Source of the DNA: an uncultured Bacteroides sp.
GTDB taxonomy: Bacteria > Bacteroidota > Bacteroidia > Bacteroidales > Bacteroidaceae
Assembly: GCA_900553185.1 (NCBI GenBank)
Contig: USCT01000006.1
Location: 62,001 to 126,000 of the forward strand
DNA length: 64,000 nt
Direction: 5' to 3'
A program made the translations under genes and the position numbers. The stretch's first letter is position 1. The number at the start of each line of letters is the position of its first letter. The notes beneath the pieces are model-generated. The model had not been told where the DNA came from and made no database searches. It saw nothing but the letters and a program-made list of their open reading frames with translations. This document shows positions 1 through 9,348 of the stretch, one piece after another.

Positions 1-560
1 CTAACCTTTGCAGATACGAACAACATGGCAGAACCGTTCTTACAAGCAGCTACACACGCACCACAACCGATGCAAGTAGCAGCATCCATAGCTTCGTCAG
101 CTACCGGTTTCGGAATCAGGATGGCATTGGCATCCTGAGGAGCACCAGTACGTACACTGATGAAACCACCGGCCTGCATGATCTTATCGTATGCAGAACG
201 GTCTACCATCAAGTCCTTGATAACCGGGAAACCGGCAGAACGCCATGGTTCAACAGTAATCACATCGCCATCTTTGAAACGACGCATGTAGATCTGACAG
301 GTAGTTGCACCGGTTGCAGGTCCATGAGGATGTCCATTGATATACAAAGAACACATACCACAAATACCTTCACGACAGTCGTGGTCGAACACAATCGGTT
401 CCTTACCTTCTTCAATCAACTGTTCGTTCAAGATATCCAGCATTTCCAGAAATGAAGTATCACCCGGGATATCTTTCATCTGGAATGTATCGAAATGACC
501 TTTTTCCTTAGGTCCGTTCTGACGCCAAATTTTCAGCGTAAATGATATATTTTTATCCAT
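1..560 (-). CDS. frdB: Fumarate reductase/succinate dehydrogenase iron-sulfur subunit (partial)
   Basis: This is the electron-transfer subunit of membrane complex II, passing electrons between the flavoprotein and the cytochrome b subunit. The ATG is at 560 and 186 codons run open off the left edge, so the C-terminus is missing; Bacteroides homologues are about 250 residues. The [2Fe-2S] cysteines are C62, C67, C70 (in DCREGICGMC) and C88. A second cluster motif, C163-IG-C-GA-C-VAA-C173, serves the [4Fe-4S]/[3Fe-4S] pair. The gene lies 35 bases after frdA and is the third gene of frdC-frdA-frdB. In this lineage the enzyme normally works as fumarate reductase in anaerobic respiration, which is inference from known Bacteroides physiology; the sequence alone does not separate frd from sdh. 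Confidence 0.95.
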   Translation of the reverse strand, partial: MDKNISFTLKIWRQNGPKEKGHFDTFQMKDIPGDTSFLEMLDILNEQLIEEGKEPIVFDHDCREGICGMCSLYINGHPHGPATGATTCQIYMRRFKDGDVITVEPWRSAGFPVIKDLMVDRSAYDKIMQAGGFISVRTGAPQDANAILIPKPVADEAMDAATCIGCGACVAACKNGSAMLFVSAKV

Positions 561-595
561 TTTACTTAGATTCTTTAATTGTTTAACTTCACTGA

Positions 596-2578
596 TTAGC
601 TCTTATAGTTACGAGTCTGAACTTTGATAGCTTCGTATACCAGCGGTTCTTTGTACAATACCGGAGCCTTGTCATCGCTTCCCTGGTATTCCCAGCAAGC
701 TACATAGAAGTAGTTTTCATCATCACGCTTAGCTTCACCTTCTTCAGTCTGGTATTCTTCACGGAAGTGACCACCGCAAGATTCATTACGGTTCAAAGCA
801 TCGTAAGCAATCAGTTCACCCATTGTGATGAAGTCATTCAGACGGATAGCCTTATCCAATTCGATGTTCATGCCTTCTTTAGAGCCCGGAATGAACAATT
901 CAGTTTCAAATTCCTTACGGATATCTTTCAGTTTAGCCAAACCAGTCTTCAAGCCTTCTGCAGTACGTCCCATTCCGACGTATTCCCACATTACACGACC
1001 CAATTCCTTGTGGATAGAGTCTACAGACTTCTTACCCTTGATGTTCATCAGGTGATCAATCTTAGCCTGAACAGCCTTTTCTGCTTCATCAAATTCCGGC
1101 AGATCGGTAGAGAAGCGAGGAACAGTAATCTGGTCAGCCAAGTAGTTCTGGATAGTGTAAGGCAATACGAAGTAACCATCAGCCAATCCCTGCATCAATG
1201 CAGAAGCACCCAGACGGTTAGCTCCGTGGTCAGAGAAGTTACATTCACCGATAGCAAACAGACCCTTGATAGTAGTCTGCAGTTCGTAGTCAACCCAGAT
1301 ACCACCCATTGTGTAGTGAATAGCCGGATAGATCATCATCGGATTGTAATATTTAACGCCATTGATTTCTTTTCCTACTTCACCCGGATTAACGTCAGTG
1401 ATTTCTTCGTACATATCGAACAAGTTACCATAACGCTGGCGAACAACGTCCAAGCCCAGACGTTCGATACATTCAGAGAAGTCAAGATATACGGCCAAAC
1501 CAGTGTTGTTTACACCATAACCATGGTCACAGCGTTCCTTAGCGGCACGTGAAGCAACGTCACGCGGAACCAGGTTACCGAATGCCGGATAACGACGTTC
1601 CAGGTAGTAGTCACGGTCTTCTTCCGGAATATCTGTCGGTTTCATTGTTCCAGCCTGCAAAGCTTTTGCATCTTCCAGTTTCTTCGGAACCCAGATACGA
1701 CCATCGTTACGCAAAGATTCAGACATCAAAGTCAGTTTTGACTGCTTGTCACCGTGTACCGGAATACAAGTCGGGTGAATCTGTACGTATGCCGGGTTAG
1801 CAAACAACGCACCCTTACGATAGCAAGACATAGCGGCTGTACAGTTACAAGCCATAGCATTGGTAGACAGGAAGTAAGTATTACCGTAACCACCCGTAGC
1901 AATAACTACGGCATGAGCGGCGAAACGTTCCAGTTTACCAGTTACCAGATTCTTGGCAATGATACCACGTGCACGACCGTCGATAATAACGATGTCTTCC
2001 ATTTCATAACGGGTGTACAACTTCACGGTACCAGCACCTACCTGACGGCTCAATGCAGAATATGCGCCCAGCAACAACTGCTGACCAGTCTGACCTTTAG
2101 CATAGAATGTACGAGAAACCTGAGCACCACCAAATGAACGGTTAGCCAATGTACCTCCGTATTCACGAGCGAAAGGAACACCCTGTGCCACGCACTGGTC
2201 GATGATATTGTTTGAAACTTCAGCCAGACGGTAAACGTTTGCTTCACGAGCACGATAGTCACCACCTTTTACAGTATCATAGAACAAACGATATACAGAG
2301 TCACCGTCGTTCTGATAATTCTTTGCAGCATTGATACCACCCTGTGCAGCAATAGAGTGTGCACGACGTGGAGAATCCTGAATACAGAAGTTAAATACAC
2401 GGAAGCCCATTTCGCCCAGTGAAGCAGCAGCAGAAGCACCAGCCAAACCAGTACCTACTACGATGATGTCCAGACGGCGTTTGTTAGCCGGGTTAACCAG
2501 TTTCTGGTGAGCTTTATAGTTGGTCCATTTCTCAGCTATCGGGCCCTCAGGGATCTTAGAATCAAGTATCTTAGTCAT
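596..2578 (-). CDS. frdA: Fumarate reductase/succinate dehydrogenase flavoprotein subunit
   Basis: This is the catalytic subunit interconverting fumarate and succinate on the cytoplasmic face of complex II. It has 660 residues. An FAD-binding VGTGLAGA motif lies at about 41-48, and HSIAAQGG begins at H74, the histidine that in this family carries covalent FAD. The capping domain and active-site region follow (for example HPTCIPVHG and the RLGASALMQGLADG segment near 455). The length fits the Bacteroidota/epsilonproteobacterial branch with one cytochrome subunit. It sits 32 bases after frdC and 35 bases before frdB, so the three genes are almost certainly one transcript. Nothing looks damaged. 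Confidence 0.97.
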   Translation of the reverse strand: MTKILDSKIPEGPIAEKWTNYKAHQKLVNPANKRRLDIIVVGTGLAGASAAASLGEMGFRVFNFCIQDSPRRAHSIAAQGGINAAKNYQNDGDSVYRLFYDTVKGGDYRAREANVYRLAEVSNNIIDQCVAQGVPFAREYGGTLANRSFGGAQVSRTFYAKGQTGQQLLLGAYSALSRQVGAGTVKLYTRYEMEDIVIIDGRARGIIAKNLVTGKLERFAAHAVVIATGGYGNTYFLSTNAMACNCTAAMSCYRKGALFANPAYVQIHPTCIPVHGDKQSKLTLMSESLRNDGRIWVPKKLEDAKALQAGTMKPTDIPEEDRDYYLERRYPAFGNLVPRDVASRAAKERCDHGYGVNNTGLAVYLDFSECIERLGLDVVRQRYGNLFDMYEEITDVNPGEVGKEINGVKYYNPMMIYPAIHYTMGGIWVDYELQTTIKGLFAIGECNFSDHGANRLGASALMQGLADGYFVLPYTIQNYLADQITVPRFSTDLPEFDEAEKAVQAKIDHLMNIKGKKSVDSIHKELGRVMWEYVGMGRTAEGLKTGLAKLKDIRKEFETELFIPGSKEGMNIELDKAIRLNDFITMGELIAYDALNRNESCGGHFREEYQTEEGEAKRDDENYFYVACWEYQGSDDKAPVLYKEPLVYEAIKVQTRNYKS

Positions 2579-2610
2579 AATGTTTTCAATTTTAATCAGT
2601 TACACGTTAA

Positions 2611-3300
2611 TTAGCAAGCACCGCATCCCATCAAATTCTTGCAGAAGAAAACTACAGCTACCAGAGCAAAGCCCAACACGATAATAGTAGCATAGATGTT
2701 AGAGATGCATTTCCAACGGTTAATCCAAATCGTGTTGTTCCAGCCCAATGTCTGCATAGAGCTCCAGAAACCGTGAGTCAGATGGAACCACAAAGCAGCC
2801 AGCCATACCAGATACAATACGAAGAATACAGGACTAGCAAATGTCTGCATGATATAGCCATAACCGTCGGCAGCGTGCAGACCTCCCATCATCGGGTTAC
2901 CGATAATTTCAGCGAACTGCATTCTGTACCAGAAGTTGTAGAAATGCAATAACAAGCCCAGAATAACGATAACTCCCAAAGCAAGCATGTTCTGTGAAGC
3001 CCATTCTACTTTCTGAGGACGAGTGTTGACAGCGTAACGTTCGCTACCACGGGCAGCACGGTTCTGAATTGTCAACCAGAAAGCATAAATGATGTGAATA
3101 ACAAACAAGGCAGCCAAACCCACAGTAGCAACCAATGCGTACCAGTTAGCCCCCAGGAATTCACAAACCATGTTGTAACCTTCTGCAGAGAAAAGTGCAA
3201 CAAGGTTCATCGCCATGTGAAATGTCAGAAACAGGACAAGGGCGATACCTGTTACACTCATCACCACTTTCCTTCCAATAGATGAATTACTTAACCACAT
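2611..3300 (-). CDS. frdC: Complex II cytochrome b subunit
   Basis: This is the membrane anchor of complex II, expected to hold haem b and exchange electrons with menaquinone. Its 229 residues contain about five hydrophobic helices with histidines spaced for haem ligation (for example H23 in LTFHMAMN and HLTHGFW near 172-178), as in the Wolinella/Bacillus single-subunit type. It is the first gene of the operon, with frdA starting 32 bases downstream. A match to the Bacteroidota promoter lies 67-101 bases upstream. The naming as FrdC rather than SdhC is by lineage convention. Confidence 0.93.
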   Translation of the reverse strand: MWLSNSSIGRKVVMSVTGIALVLFLTFHMAMNLVALFSAEGYNMVCEFLGANWYALVATVGLAALFVIHIIYAFWLTIQNRAARGSERYAVNTRPQKVEWASQNMLALGVIVILGLLLHFYNFWYRMQFAEIIGNPMMGGLHAADGYGYIMQTFASPVFFVLYLVWLAALWFHLTHGFWSSMQTLGWNNTIWINRWKCISNIYATIIVLGFALVAVVFFCKNLMGCGAC

Positions 3301-3366
3301 AAATGATTGATTTTAAATTATTTATTTGTTTAAACTAAAAAATTCGCCTGTTGATATGTATTTACG

Positions 3367-3401
3367 GAACAAAATTAGAAGATTTCCTTAGAAAACACAA
3401 G
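3367..3401 (-). promoter_or_regulatory. Promoter of frdCAB
   Basis: Read on the minus strand, TAATTTTGTTC (3367-3377) matches the -7 consensus TAnnTTTGnnY exactly. A CTTG (3398-3401) lies 20 bases upstream in the -33 position. It gives a leader of about 60 bases before frdC. Confidence 0.6.
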
Positions 3402-3483
3402 CAATTAAGGAAATTATTCTTTATTAGAGAGATAGAAATGCACATTTTTTATCCGTTTGCTGCCAAAAGTCAACCTGTCAGAA

Positions 3484-3537
3484 GAAAAAAACCGCCTTCC
3501 TGAAATTTTATCCCTAAAAGGATCTCAGGAAGACGGT
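3484..3537 (-). terminator. Intrinsic terminator of the ctpA operon
   Basis: The arms ACCGCCTTCCTGA (3491-3503) and TCAGGAAGACGGT (3525-3537) pair over 13 bases with one mismatch. On the minus strand the stem is followed by seven T residues (3484-3490). It lies 26 bases after the ctpA stop. Confidence 0.85.
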
Positions 3538-3562
3538 CTGCCATGAACAAAGAATTACAACA

Positions 3563-5152
3563 TTACTCCCTGTGAGGAAAATTCATGCCAGGCTCCGAAA
3601 AGAGTTCCATGGCTTTCTGCATGCTGTCACTCAAGGTATTAATGACCTGATAATATTCGTTCATATCCCACAGGTCACGAGCTATCAGTGCCTTCATCTG
3701 TGTTTTCAACAAAGGTAAGGCTGTCTGATACTCATCTTCCTTGAATTCGATATTCATGCTCTTGCCCAAGGCAATCAGTTCTTGCAACATCGGTTCAGTA
3801 ATCTCGAACTTCCGGTTGAAGTTATCAAAATTCCTGTACTCTTTCAACCACTCGTTCCGGTACCGGTCAATCAGCTTGATGTTGTAATTCACAATGGCTC
3901 CTTTATCGCGCAAAGCCAGATAATAGTTTGTATAATAAGTGGTGTCAATCGGTACAAAATAATCAGGCATAATACCTCCTCCTCCGTATACGGTACGTCC
4001 CAGTTTCTTAGTCTTGAACTTCAAGGAGTCCGGAAAATGAATGCTGTCGGCACTGATCATTTCTCCCCGATTATAACGATCAATCAGATCCTTGTTATAT
4101 TGCTCGATACTTTCGTACGGTTTCTGGATGCAACGGCCGGAAGGCGTATAATAACGAGCTACGGTAAGCCGGATCATCGAACCATCCGGCAAATCTATCG
4201 GACGCTGAACCAGTCCCTTGCCAAACGAACGACGCCCCACGACGATTCCCCGGTCCCAGTCCTGAATGGCTCCTGTTACAATTTCACTGGCAGACGCCGT
4301 ATATTCGTCGACCAGCACAATCAGCCGTCCGTTCTGAAAGGCCCCGTCTCCCTTTGCCTCAAATTCTGAACGCGGATTCCGACGCCCCTCGGTATACACG
4401 ATCAGTTCCTTACGTCCCAGCAACTGGTCGCACAAATCGATGGCCGCATTCAAGTATCCTCCGCCATTTCCCTGCAAATCCAGGATCAGGTCTTTCATCC
4501 CCTTTTTCTGAAGTTTCTTCAAAGCCTCCAGAAATTCCTCACCGGTAGTCGCAGCAAACCGGTTGATACGAATATATCCCACCGTAGTATTTACCATGTA
4601 AGCGGCATCCAGGCTGTATACCGGAATCTTATCACGCGTAATCGTAAACGGGAGCAGATCTGCAGTTCCATGCCGCAATACCTTAACGGTAACCTTCGAT
4701 CCTTTAGGACCGCGCAGACGGCGCATTACATCGTCAGTAGACATCTTGACACCGGAAATAACCGTATCGTTCACTTCAATGATACGATCTCCCGCCAGAA
4801 TACCAACTTTTTCAGACGGTCCACCGGAAACAGGCTGGATAACGAACAAGGTGTCGGTAGCCATATTAAACTGAATACCCACTCCCTCAAAGTTTCCCTG
4901 CAACGGTTCGTTCAGTTTCTTTACTTCTTCCGGATCGGAATAGGTAGAGTGCGGATCAAGTTTTTCCAGCATGCTGATAATGGCGGTCTCTACGATTTTA
5001 CCCTCATCCACCTTATCTACATATAAATTGGAAATGGCAAACTCGGCCAACTGTAATTTCCGCGCCGGCGAATTAAGCAATTTATTCTGTGCCCATGAAG
5101 TCCCGATACATAGCACAAGTCCTCCCAGCAACATCAGTATTTTTTTCTGCAT
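3563..5152 (-). CDS. ctpA: C-terminal processing peptidase, S41 family with PDZ domain
   Basis: This is a periplasmic serine protease that trims or degrades proteins from their C-termini. Its 529 residues begin with a signal peptide (hydrophobic 5-18, likely cleaved after SWA). A PDZ domain covers about 85-165 and the S41 catalytic core about 185-350. The Ser/Lys dyad is seen as S287 in EYTASASE and K312 in FGKGLVQ. Their spacing of 25 equals that of the plant/cyanobacterial D1 protease, which supports the assignment. It is the last gene of the parE-coaD-ctpA run, 25 bases after coaD. The substrate is unknown; Bacteroides genomes usually carry several S41 proteases. Confidence 0.93.
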   Translation of the reverse strand: MQKKILMLLGGLVLCIGTSWAQNKLLNSPARKLQLAEFAISNLYVDKVDEGKIVETAIISMLEKLDPHSTYSDPEEVKKLNEPLQGNFEGVGIQFNMATDTLFVIQPVSGGPSEKVGILAGDRIIEVNDTVISGVKMSTDDVMRRLRGPKGSKVTVKVLRHGTADLLPFTITRDKIPVYSLDAAYMVNTTVGYIRINRFAATTGEEFLEALKKLQKKGMKDLILDLQGNGGGYLNAAIDLCDQLLGRKELIVYTEGRRNPRSEFEAKGDGAFQNGRLIVLVDEYTASASEIVTGAIQDWDRGIVVGRRSFGKGLVQRPIDLPDGSMIRLTVARYYTPSGRCIQKPYESIEQYNKDLIDRYNRGEMISADSIHFPDSLKFKTKKLGRTVYGGGGIMPDYFVPIDTTYYTNYYLALRDKGAIVNYNIKLIDRYRNEWLKEYRNFDNFNRKFEITEPMLQELIALGKSMNIEFKEDEYQTALPLLKTQMKALIARDLWDMNEYYQVINTLSDSMQKAMELFSEPGMNFPHRE

Positions 5153-5177
5153 ACGCTCTCTGTTATAAAATCAACAA

Positions 5178-5630
5178 TCAAATTTTCATCCCTTCCGGAA
5201 GAAAGGCAGATACATCTTTGCCATACTGCAACAATTCACGAACAATGGTAGAACTGATGGCCGTCAGTTCCGGTTCGGTAAACAACAGGATCGTTTCAAT
5301 GCCAGCAAGTTTCCGGTTAATGTCGGCAATGGTCTCTTCATATTCAAAATCGTGTACCGTACGGATTCCCCGAATGATAAAACCGGCTCCCCGTTCGCGG
5401 GCAAAATCTACCGTCAGCCCCGTATAAGCTTCTACGGTAATGCGGGAATCGCCGGCATACAGGTCACGAATCATTTCCAGCCTGCGTTCCGTAGGAAACC
5501 ATGTCCGCTTGCTATCGTTCACACCGATTCCAATAATTATTTCATCCATAAAAGTCAAGGCACGCTTTACCACCGAAAAATGTCCGATGGTAAACGGATC
5601 AAACGTGCCCGGAAATATCGCTTTTCTCAT
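5178..5630 (-). CDS. coaD: Phosphopantetheine adenylyltransferase
   Basis: This cytoplasmic enzyme transfers AMP from ATP to 4'-phosphopantetheine, the penultimate step of coenzyme A synthesis. The nucleotidyltransferase signature is at the N-terminus (FPGTFDPFTIGH, with the TxGH-type motif ending at residue 15). The C-terminal ISSTIVRELL motif is the ATP-binding partner. I chose the ATG at 5630, giving 150 residues; an in-frame TTG nine bases earlier would overlap the parE stop and adds only MIK. The start lies 5 bases past the parE stop, so translation is probably coupled. The length is close to the usual 155-160. Confidence 0.95.
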   Translation of the reverse strand: MRKAIFPGTFDPFTIGHFSVVKRALTFMDEIIIGIGVNDSKRTWFPTERRLEMIRDLYAGDSRITVEAYTGLTVDFARERGAGFIIRGIRTVHDFEYEETIADINRKLAGIETILLFTEPELTAISSTIVRELLQYGKDVSAFLPEGMKI

Positions 5631-5635
5631 TTTTA

Positions 5636-7567
5636 TCAATCTACAATGTCTTCTTCGACAACCAAATTATCAATGATAAAATTCTGGCGTTCCATGGTAT
5701 TCTTTCCCATATAAAACTCCAGCAGTTCCTTAACGGCATCTGTCTTGCGCAAGGTTACCTGTTCCAGACGCATGTCCTTGCCGATAAAATGCCGGAACTC
5801 ATCGGGCGAGATTTCTCCCAGTCCCTTAAAACGGGTAATCTCGGGATTCGGAGACAATTTCTCGATAGCCGCCAATCGTTCTTCTTCCGAATAACAATAG
5901 ATGGTTTCGTACACTCCTTTTTTCCGGTTACGCACACGGAACAACGGAGTCTGCAAAATATAGACATGTCCCTTCTTTATCAGATCCGGGAAAAACTGCA
6001 GGAAAAACGTAATCATCAACAGCCGGATATGCATACCGTCTACATCGGCATCCGTCGCCACAATCACCTTATTATACCGCAAACCGTCCAGGCCGTCCTC
6101 GATATTCAAGGCAGCCTGAAGCAAATTAAACTCTTCATTCTCGTACACTACTTTTTTGGTCAGTCCATACGAGTTCAACGGCTTACCCCGCAAACTGAAC
6201 ACCGCCTGTGTATTGACGTCACGACTCTTGGTAATGGAACCGCTCGCCGAATCACCTTCGGTAATAAAAATGGAACTCTCGAGTCTGGGATCGTTCTCGT
6301 CATCGTCCTTCTTTCCACCTTTCACATCGTTCAGGTGAACCCGGCAGTCACGTAATTTCCGATTATGCAGGTTGGCCTTCTTGGCCCGTTCACGAGCGAT
6401 TTTGGTCACACCGGCAATGGCCTTCCGCTCCTTCTCCGATTCCTGAATCTTCTGAAGCAGAATCTCTGCAATATCGGCATGCTTATGCAAATAATTATCT
6501 ACATTTTCCTTGACAAAATCGCCTACAAACTTATTGACACTAACCCCCGAAAGCGGATACGGATTGCCATCCGAATCTTTCTCCGGTGCCATAGTCAGCG
6601 ATCCCAGTTTAATCTTGGTCTGACTTTCGAAAGTAGGTTCAATGACATTGATGGCAATAGCCGCTACCAATCCGTTGCGAATGTCCTGAAATTCCAGATT
6701 CTTGCCGTAGAACTCCTTGATCGTGCGGGCAATGTGTTCCTTGAAGGCACTCTGATGTGTACCTCCCTGTGTAGTATGCTGCCCGTTTACAAACGAATAA
6801 TATTCCTCACCGTATTGCGAGCTGTGGGTAAAGGCTATCTCGATGTCTTCTCCCGTAAGGTGTACGATAGGATATAAACCAGGAGCCGTCATGTTATCGT
6901 TAAGCAGATCTTCCAGACCATTCCGGCTGATAATCCGATGACCGTTGTAATAAATAGCCAGTCCGGTATTCAGGTATGTATAATTACGCAACATGGTCTC
7001 GATAAACTCCGGACGGAAATGATAATTCAAAAAGAGTGTATCATCCGGTTCAAAAAAGATATAGGTACCATTTTCTTCCGTAGTTTCCTGCGTAGTATCA
7101 CTCACCAACTCCCCACGTTCGAAAACGGCTTCTCTCATCTGACCGTCACGTACGCTTCGAGCCACAAACTTGCTACTCAACGCATTTACGGCCTTGGCTC
7201 CGACTCCATTCAGTCCGACACTCTTCTTGAAAGCTTTGGTATCGTACTTACCACCTGTATTCAGCATGGAAACGGCATCCACCAGACTTCCCAACGGAAT
7301 GCCGCGGCCATAATCGCGCACAGACACCCGTAAGTTATCTTCCATCTGAATATCAATGCGCTTGCCTGCCCCCATCTTGAACTCGTCGATGCTATTGTCG
7401 ATAACCTCCTTCAACAAGACATAGATTCCATCTTCCGCCTGAGAACCATCGCCTAACCGACCGATATACATACCCGGGCGGGTACGTACATGCTCCATGT
7501 CGCTCAGATGTCGGATGTTCTCTTCGGTATACGAAACCGGTTGTTGTGGATTTATTTCTTCTATCAT
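5636..7567 (-). CDS. parE: DNA topoisomerase IV subunit B (GyrB/ParE family)
   Basis: This is the ATPase subunit of a type IIA topoisomerase that decatenates replicated chromosomes. Its 643 residues hold a GHKL ATPase domain with DNSIDE (motif N1, about residue 60) and GLNGVGAKAVNALS (about 117-131). The transducer domain follows, then TOPRIM with EGDSASGS (about 438) and a DADVDGMH metal site (about 507-514). The short length and absence of a long TOPRIM insert favour ParE over GyrB, as does the separation from any gyrA here. It lies 42 bases after the acetyltransferase-like gene and just before coaD. Whether it has its own promoter is unclear. Confidence 0.93.
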   Translation of the reverse strand: MIEEINPQQPVSYTEENIRHLSDMEHVRTRPGMYIGRLGDGSQAEDGIYVLLKEVIDNSIDEFKMGAGKRIDIQMEDNLRVSVRDYGRGIPLGSLVDAVSMLNTGGKYDTKAFKKSVGLNGVGAKAVNALSSKFVARSVRDGQMREAVFERGELVSDTTQETTEENGTYIFFEPDDTLFLNYHFRPEFIETMLRNYTYLNTGLAIYYNGHRIISRNGLEDLLNDNMTAPGLYPIVHLTGEDIEIAFTHSSQYGEEYYSFVNGQHTTQGGTHQSAFKEHIARTIKEFYGKNLEFQDIRNGLVAAIAINVIEPTFESQTKIKLGSLTMAPEKDSDGNPYPLSGVSVNKFVGDFVKENVDNYLHKHADIAEILLQKIQESEKERKAIAGVTKIARERAKKANLHNRKLRDCRVHLNDVKGGKKDDDENDPRLESSIFITEGDSASGSITKSRDVNTQAVFSLRGKPLNSYGLTKKVVYENEEFNLLQAALNIEDGLDGLRYNKVIVATDADVDGMHIRLLMITFFLQFFPDLIKKGHVYILQTPLFRVRNRKKGVYETIYCYSEEERLAAIEKLSPNPEITRFKGLGEISPDEFRHFIGKDMRLEQVTLRKTDAVKELLEFYMGKNTMERQNFIIDNLVVEEDIVD

Positions 7568-7609
7568 ATTCCTATTTATATATTAACGAAAGTCGGGCAC
7601 ACACCTCAC

Positions 7610-8740
7610 TTAAAATACTTTCTTGAAGGCACGGCGACGCTTGTGCTGCACTGACTCAAAGGCAGTCCATTGCGCCTGTACTTTCTTGTTCACCTCAAGC
7701 TCCGGATTACTTTCACCGTACTTGAATCCCATCTGCTGATAAACCGGAACCAGATCATAGAAAAGAAGCGCGTTTACTCCCTTGCTCTGATACTCCGGCT
7801 TCACTCCCACCAGCAACAAATCAAGCACCTTCGGCTTCTTGATAAAAAGTGCTTTCATCAGATGAAACCATCCGAAAGGAAGCATTTTTCCCTTTGCTTT
7901 CTGGAGCGCTTCAGAAAGAGACGGCATGGATATACCCACCGCTACCAGCTCTCCGGCTTCATTTTCTACGAGAGAAACCATTCGCAAGTCTATCAACGGA
8001 AGATACATCTTGACATACTGGTCAATCTGCCGCTGAGTCATCTTTGAATATCCGTACAAAGGTGCGTATGCCTCATTAATCAAATCAAAGATACGTTGTC
8101 CGTAATTCTTTTCCTTCAGTTCTTTACGGTTTAACTTCTTTATTCTCAGCTTATATTTTTGAAGAATGATTTCAGAGATACGAACAAATTTCTCAGGAAG
8201 CTTATCGGGTACGGTCAACTTGAATTCTACCCAGTCGGCCTCTTTCTCCAAGCCCAGACGCTGCATGTGTTCCGGATAATAAGGATAGTTGTAAATGGTT
8301 GCCATTGTTCCCAACTGATCAAATCCTTCCACCAGCATTCCTTCAGCATCCATATCAGTAAAACCCAACGGACCTACCATGGCTTCCATGCCTCGTTCCT
8401 TACCCCACTTTTCTACCGTATCAAGCAATGCCTTCGATACTTCCAGATCATCGATGAAATCAATCCAGCCAAAACGAACTTCCTTCTTGTTCCAGGTTTC
8501 GTTGGCACGCCTGTTGATAATGGCAGCCACGCGGCCTACCAGCTTATCATCCTTATACGCCAAAAAATAATCCGCTTCGCAAAATTCAAATGCAGCATTT
8601 TTCCGGGTACTGAATGTATTCAACATATCATCGTACAAATCGGGTACGGAATAAGGGTTGTCTTTGTATAACTCGTAATTGAAGCGAATAAAGGTTCTCA
8701 ATTCTTTCTTGTCGCTTACTTTCTTAATGATAACGGCCAT
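7610..8740 (-). CDS. GNAT-like N-acetyltransferase family protein
   Basis: This is a cytoplasmic protein of 376 residues with the loose features of GNAT acetyltransferases: a beta-strand/glutamate-rich N-terminal half (YFLAYKDDKLVGRVAAI) and a C-terminal half with LLLVGVKPEYQSKGVNALLF, resembling the acetyl-CoA pyrophosphate loop. The substrate is unknown. The frame stays open upstream to 8899, but the extension reads as low-complexity junk and crosses a -7 promoter element at 8768-8778, so the ATG at 8740 is preferred (8755 is the alternative). Homologues that I recall in Bacteroides begin with the same MAVII sequence. It may lead the transcript into parE. Confidence 0.8.
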   Translation of the reverse strand: MAVIIKKVSDKKELRTFIRFNYELYKDNPYSVPDLYDDMLNTFSTRKNAAFEFCEADYFLAYKDDKLVGRVAAIINRRANETWNKKEVRFGWIDFIDDLEVSKALLDTVEKWGKERGMEAMVGPLGFTDMDAEGMLVEGFDQLGTMATIYNYPYYPEHMQRLGLEKEADWVEFKLTVPDKLPEKFVRISEIILQKYKLRIKKLNRKELKEKNYGQRIFDLINEAYAPLYGYSKMTQRQIDQYVKMYLPLIDLRMVSLVENEAGELVAVGISMPSLSEALQKAKGKMLPFGWFHLMKALFIKKPKVLDLLLVGVKPEYQSKGVNALLFYDLVPVYQQMGFKYGESNPELEVNKKVQAQWTAFESVQHKRRRAFKKVF

Positions 8741-8767
8741 TGTTTTATTCAACATGAGATTTTTGAG

Positions 8768-8778
8768 CTGTAAAGATA
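8768..8778 (-). promoter_or_regulatory. Possible -7 element upstream of the GNAT-like gene
   Basis: TATCTTTACAG on the minus strand matches TAnnTTTG at seven of eight key positions. No clear -33 TTTG was found. It would start transcription about 20 bases before the ATG at 8740. Confidence 0.4.
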
Positions 8779-9348
8779 CACTTTTTCTACGAAGACTCCT
8801 GCTTTTTATTTGAATTTCATCCTCAACACACTGATTATTGCCCCCATAGCTACACGACTGCCACCACAAACCTGCACGCCTGACTGTCCATACCCCCATC
8901 TTCTTCTCACAAAAAGTAGATGATTTAATTTCCCCGATTATTCACTGTTCGTCTACATAATATAATAAGGTGTAATAAGGGGAATGTCCCTGTATAAAAA
9001 ACAAACAGACATTTCATTCCAAACGAACGGACATCTTTATGCAGACATGCGTTCGTTCACATGAAAACAAACGTATGTTTTTCCGGAAACGAAAACATGT
9101 ATGAGCGAACAAGCAGAATTAATATAAATTAACCATAAAATTCTAATTCAAAGATGGCCTCGCCCAATCATAAAACAGCATATTTATCATATACACGAGA
9201 AAACCATAGTCAAACAAACATAAAATAGTCAATACAACAATCAAAAAGTCACAAAACAACCCAAAATAAGAAATCCACAAAAAATCCAAAATCGCTCAGA
9301 AAACAATTTATAAGAACTTTCCCGTCTCTCCCCCGATTTTTTAAAATC
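8779..9348. other. AT-rich intergenic region with degenerate repeats
   Basis: No credible gene is seen. TAATAAGG occurs twice with a 2-base gap (about 8961-8980). At 9019-9113 lies a degenerate copy of a dispersed repeat also found near 26128 and 46087. From 9120 to 9300 the sequence is A-rich on the plus strand with no recognisable structure. Confidence 0.6.
9019..9113. repeat. Dispersed intergenic repeat, copy A (degenerate)
   Basis: AACGAACG (9022-9029) and CGTTCGTT (9050-9057) form a perfect 8-base inverted repeat with a 20-base centre. It is followed by ATGAAAACAAACGTATGT at 9061-9078, which matches the half-site ATGAAAACGAACGGACGT of copy C at 15 of 18 positions. Confidence 0.55.

Noticed and set aside
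767..1552. Long open frame on the plus strand inside frdA
   Set aside because: It is antisense to a clear flavoprotein gene, has no recognisable domain and no promoter; it arises from codon bias.
8741..8899. N-terminal extension of the GNAT-like gene
   Set aside because: It crosses a -7 element and the added residues look random.
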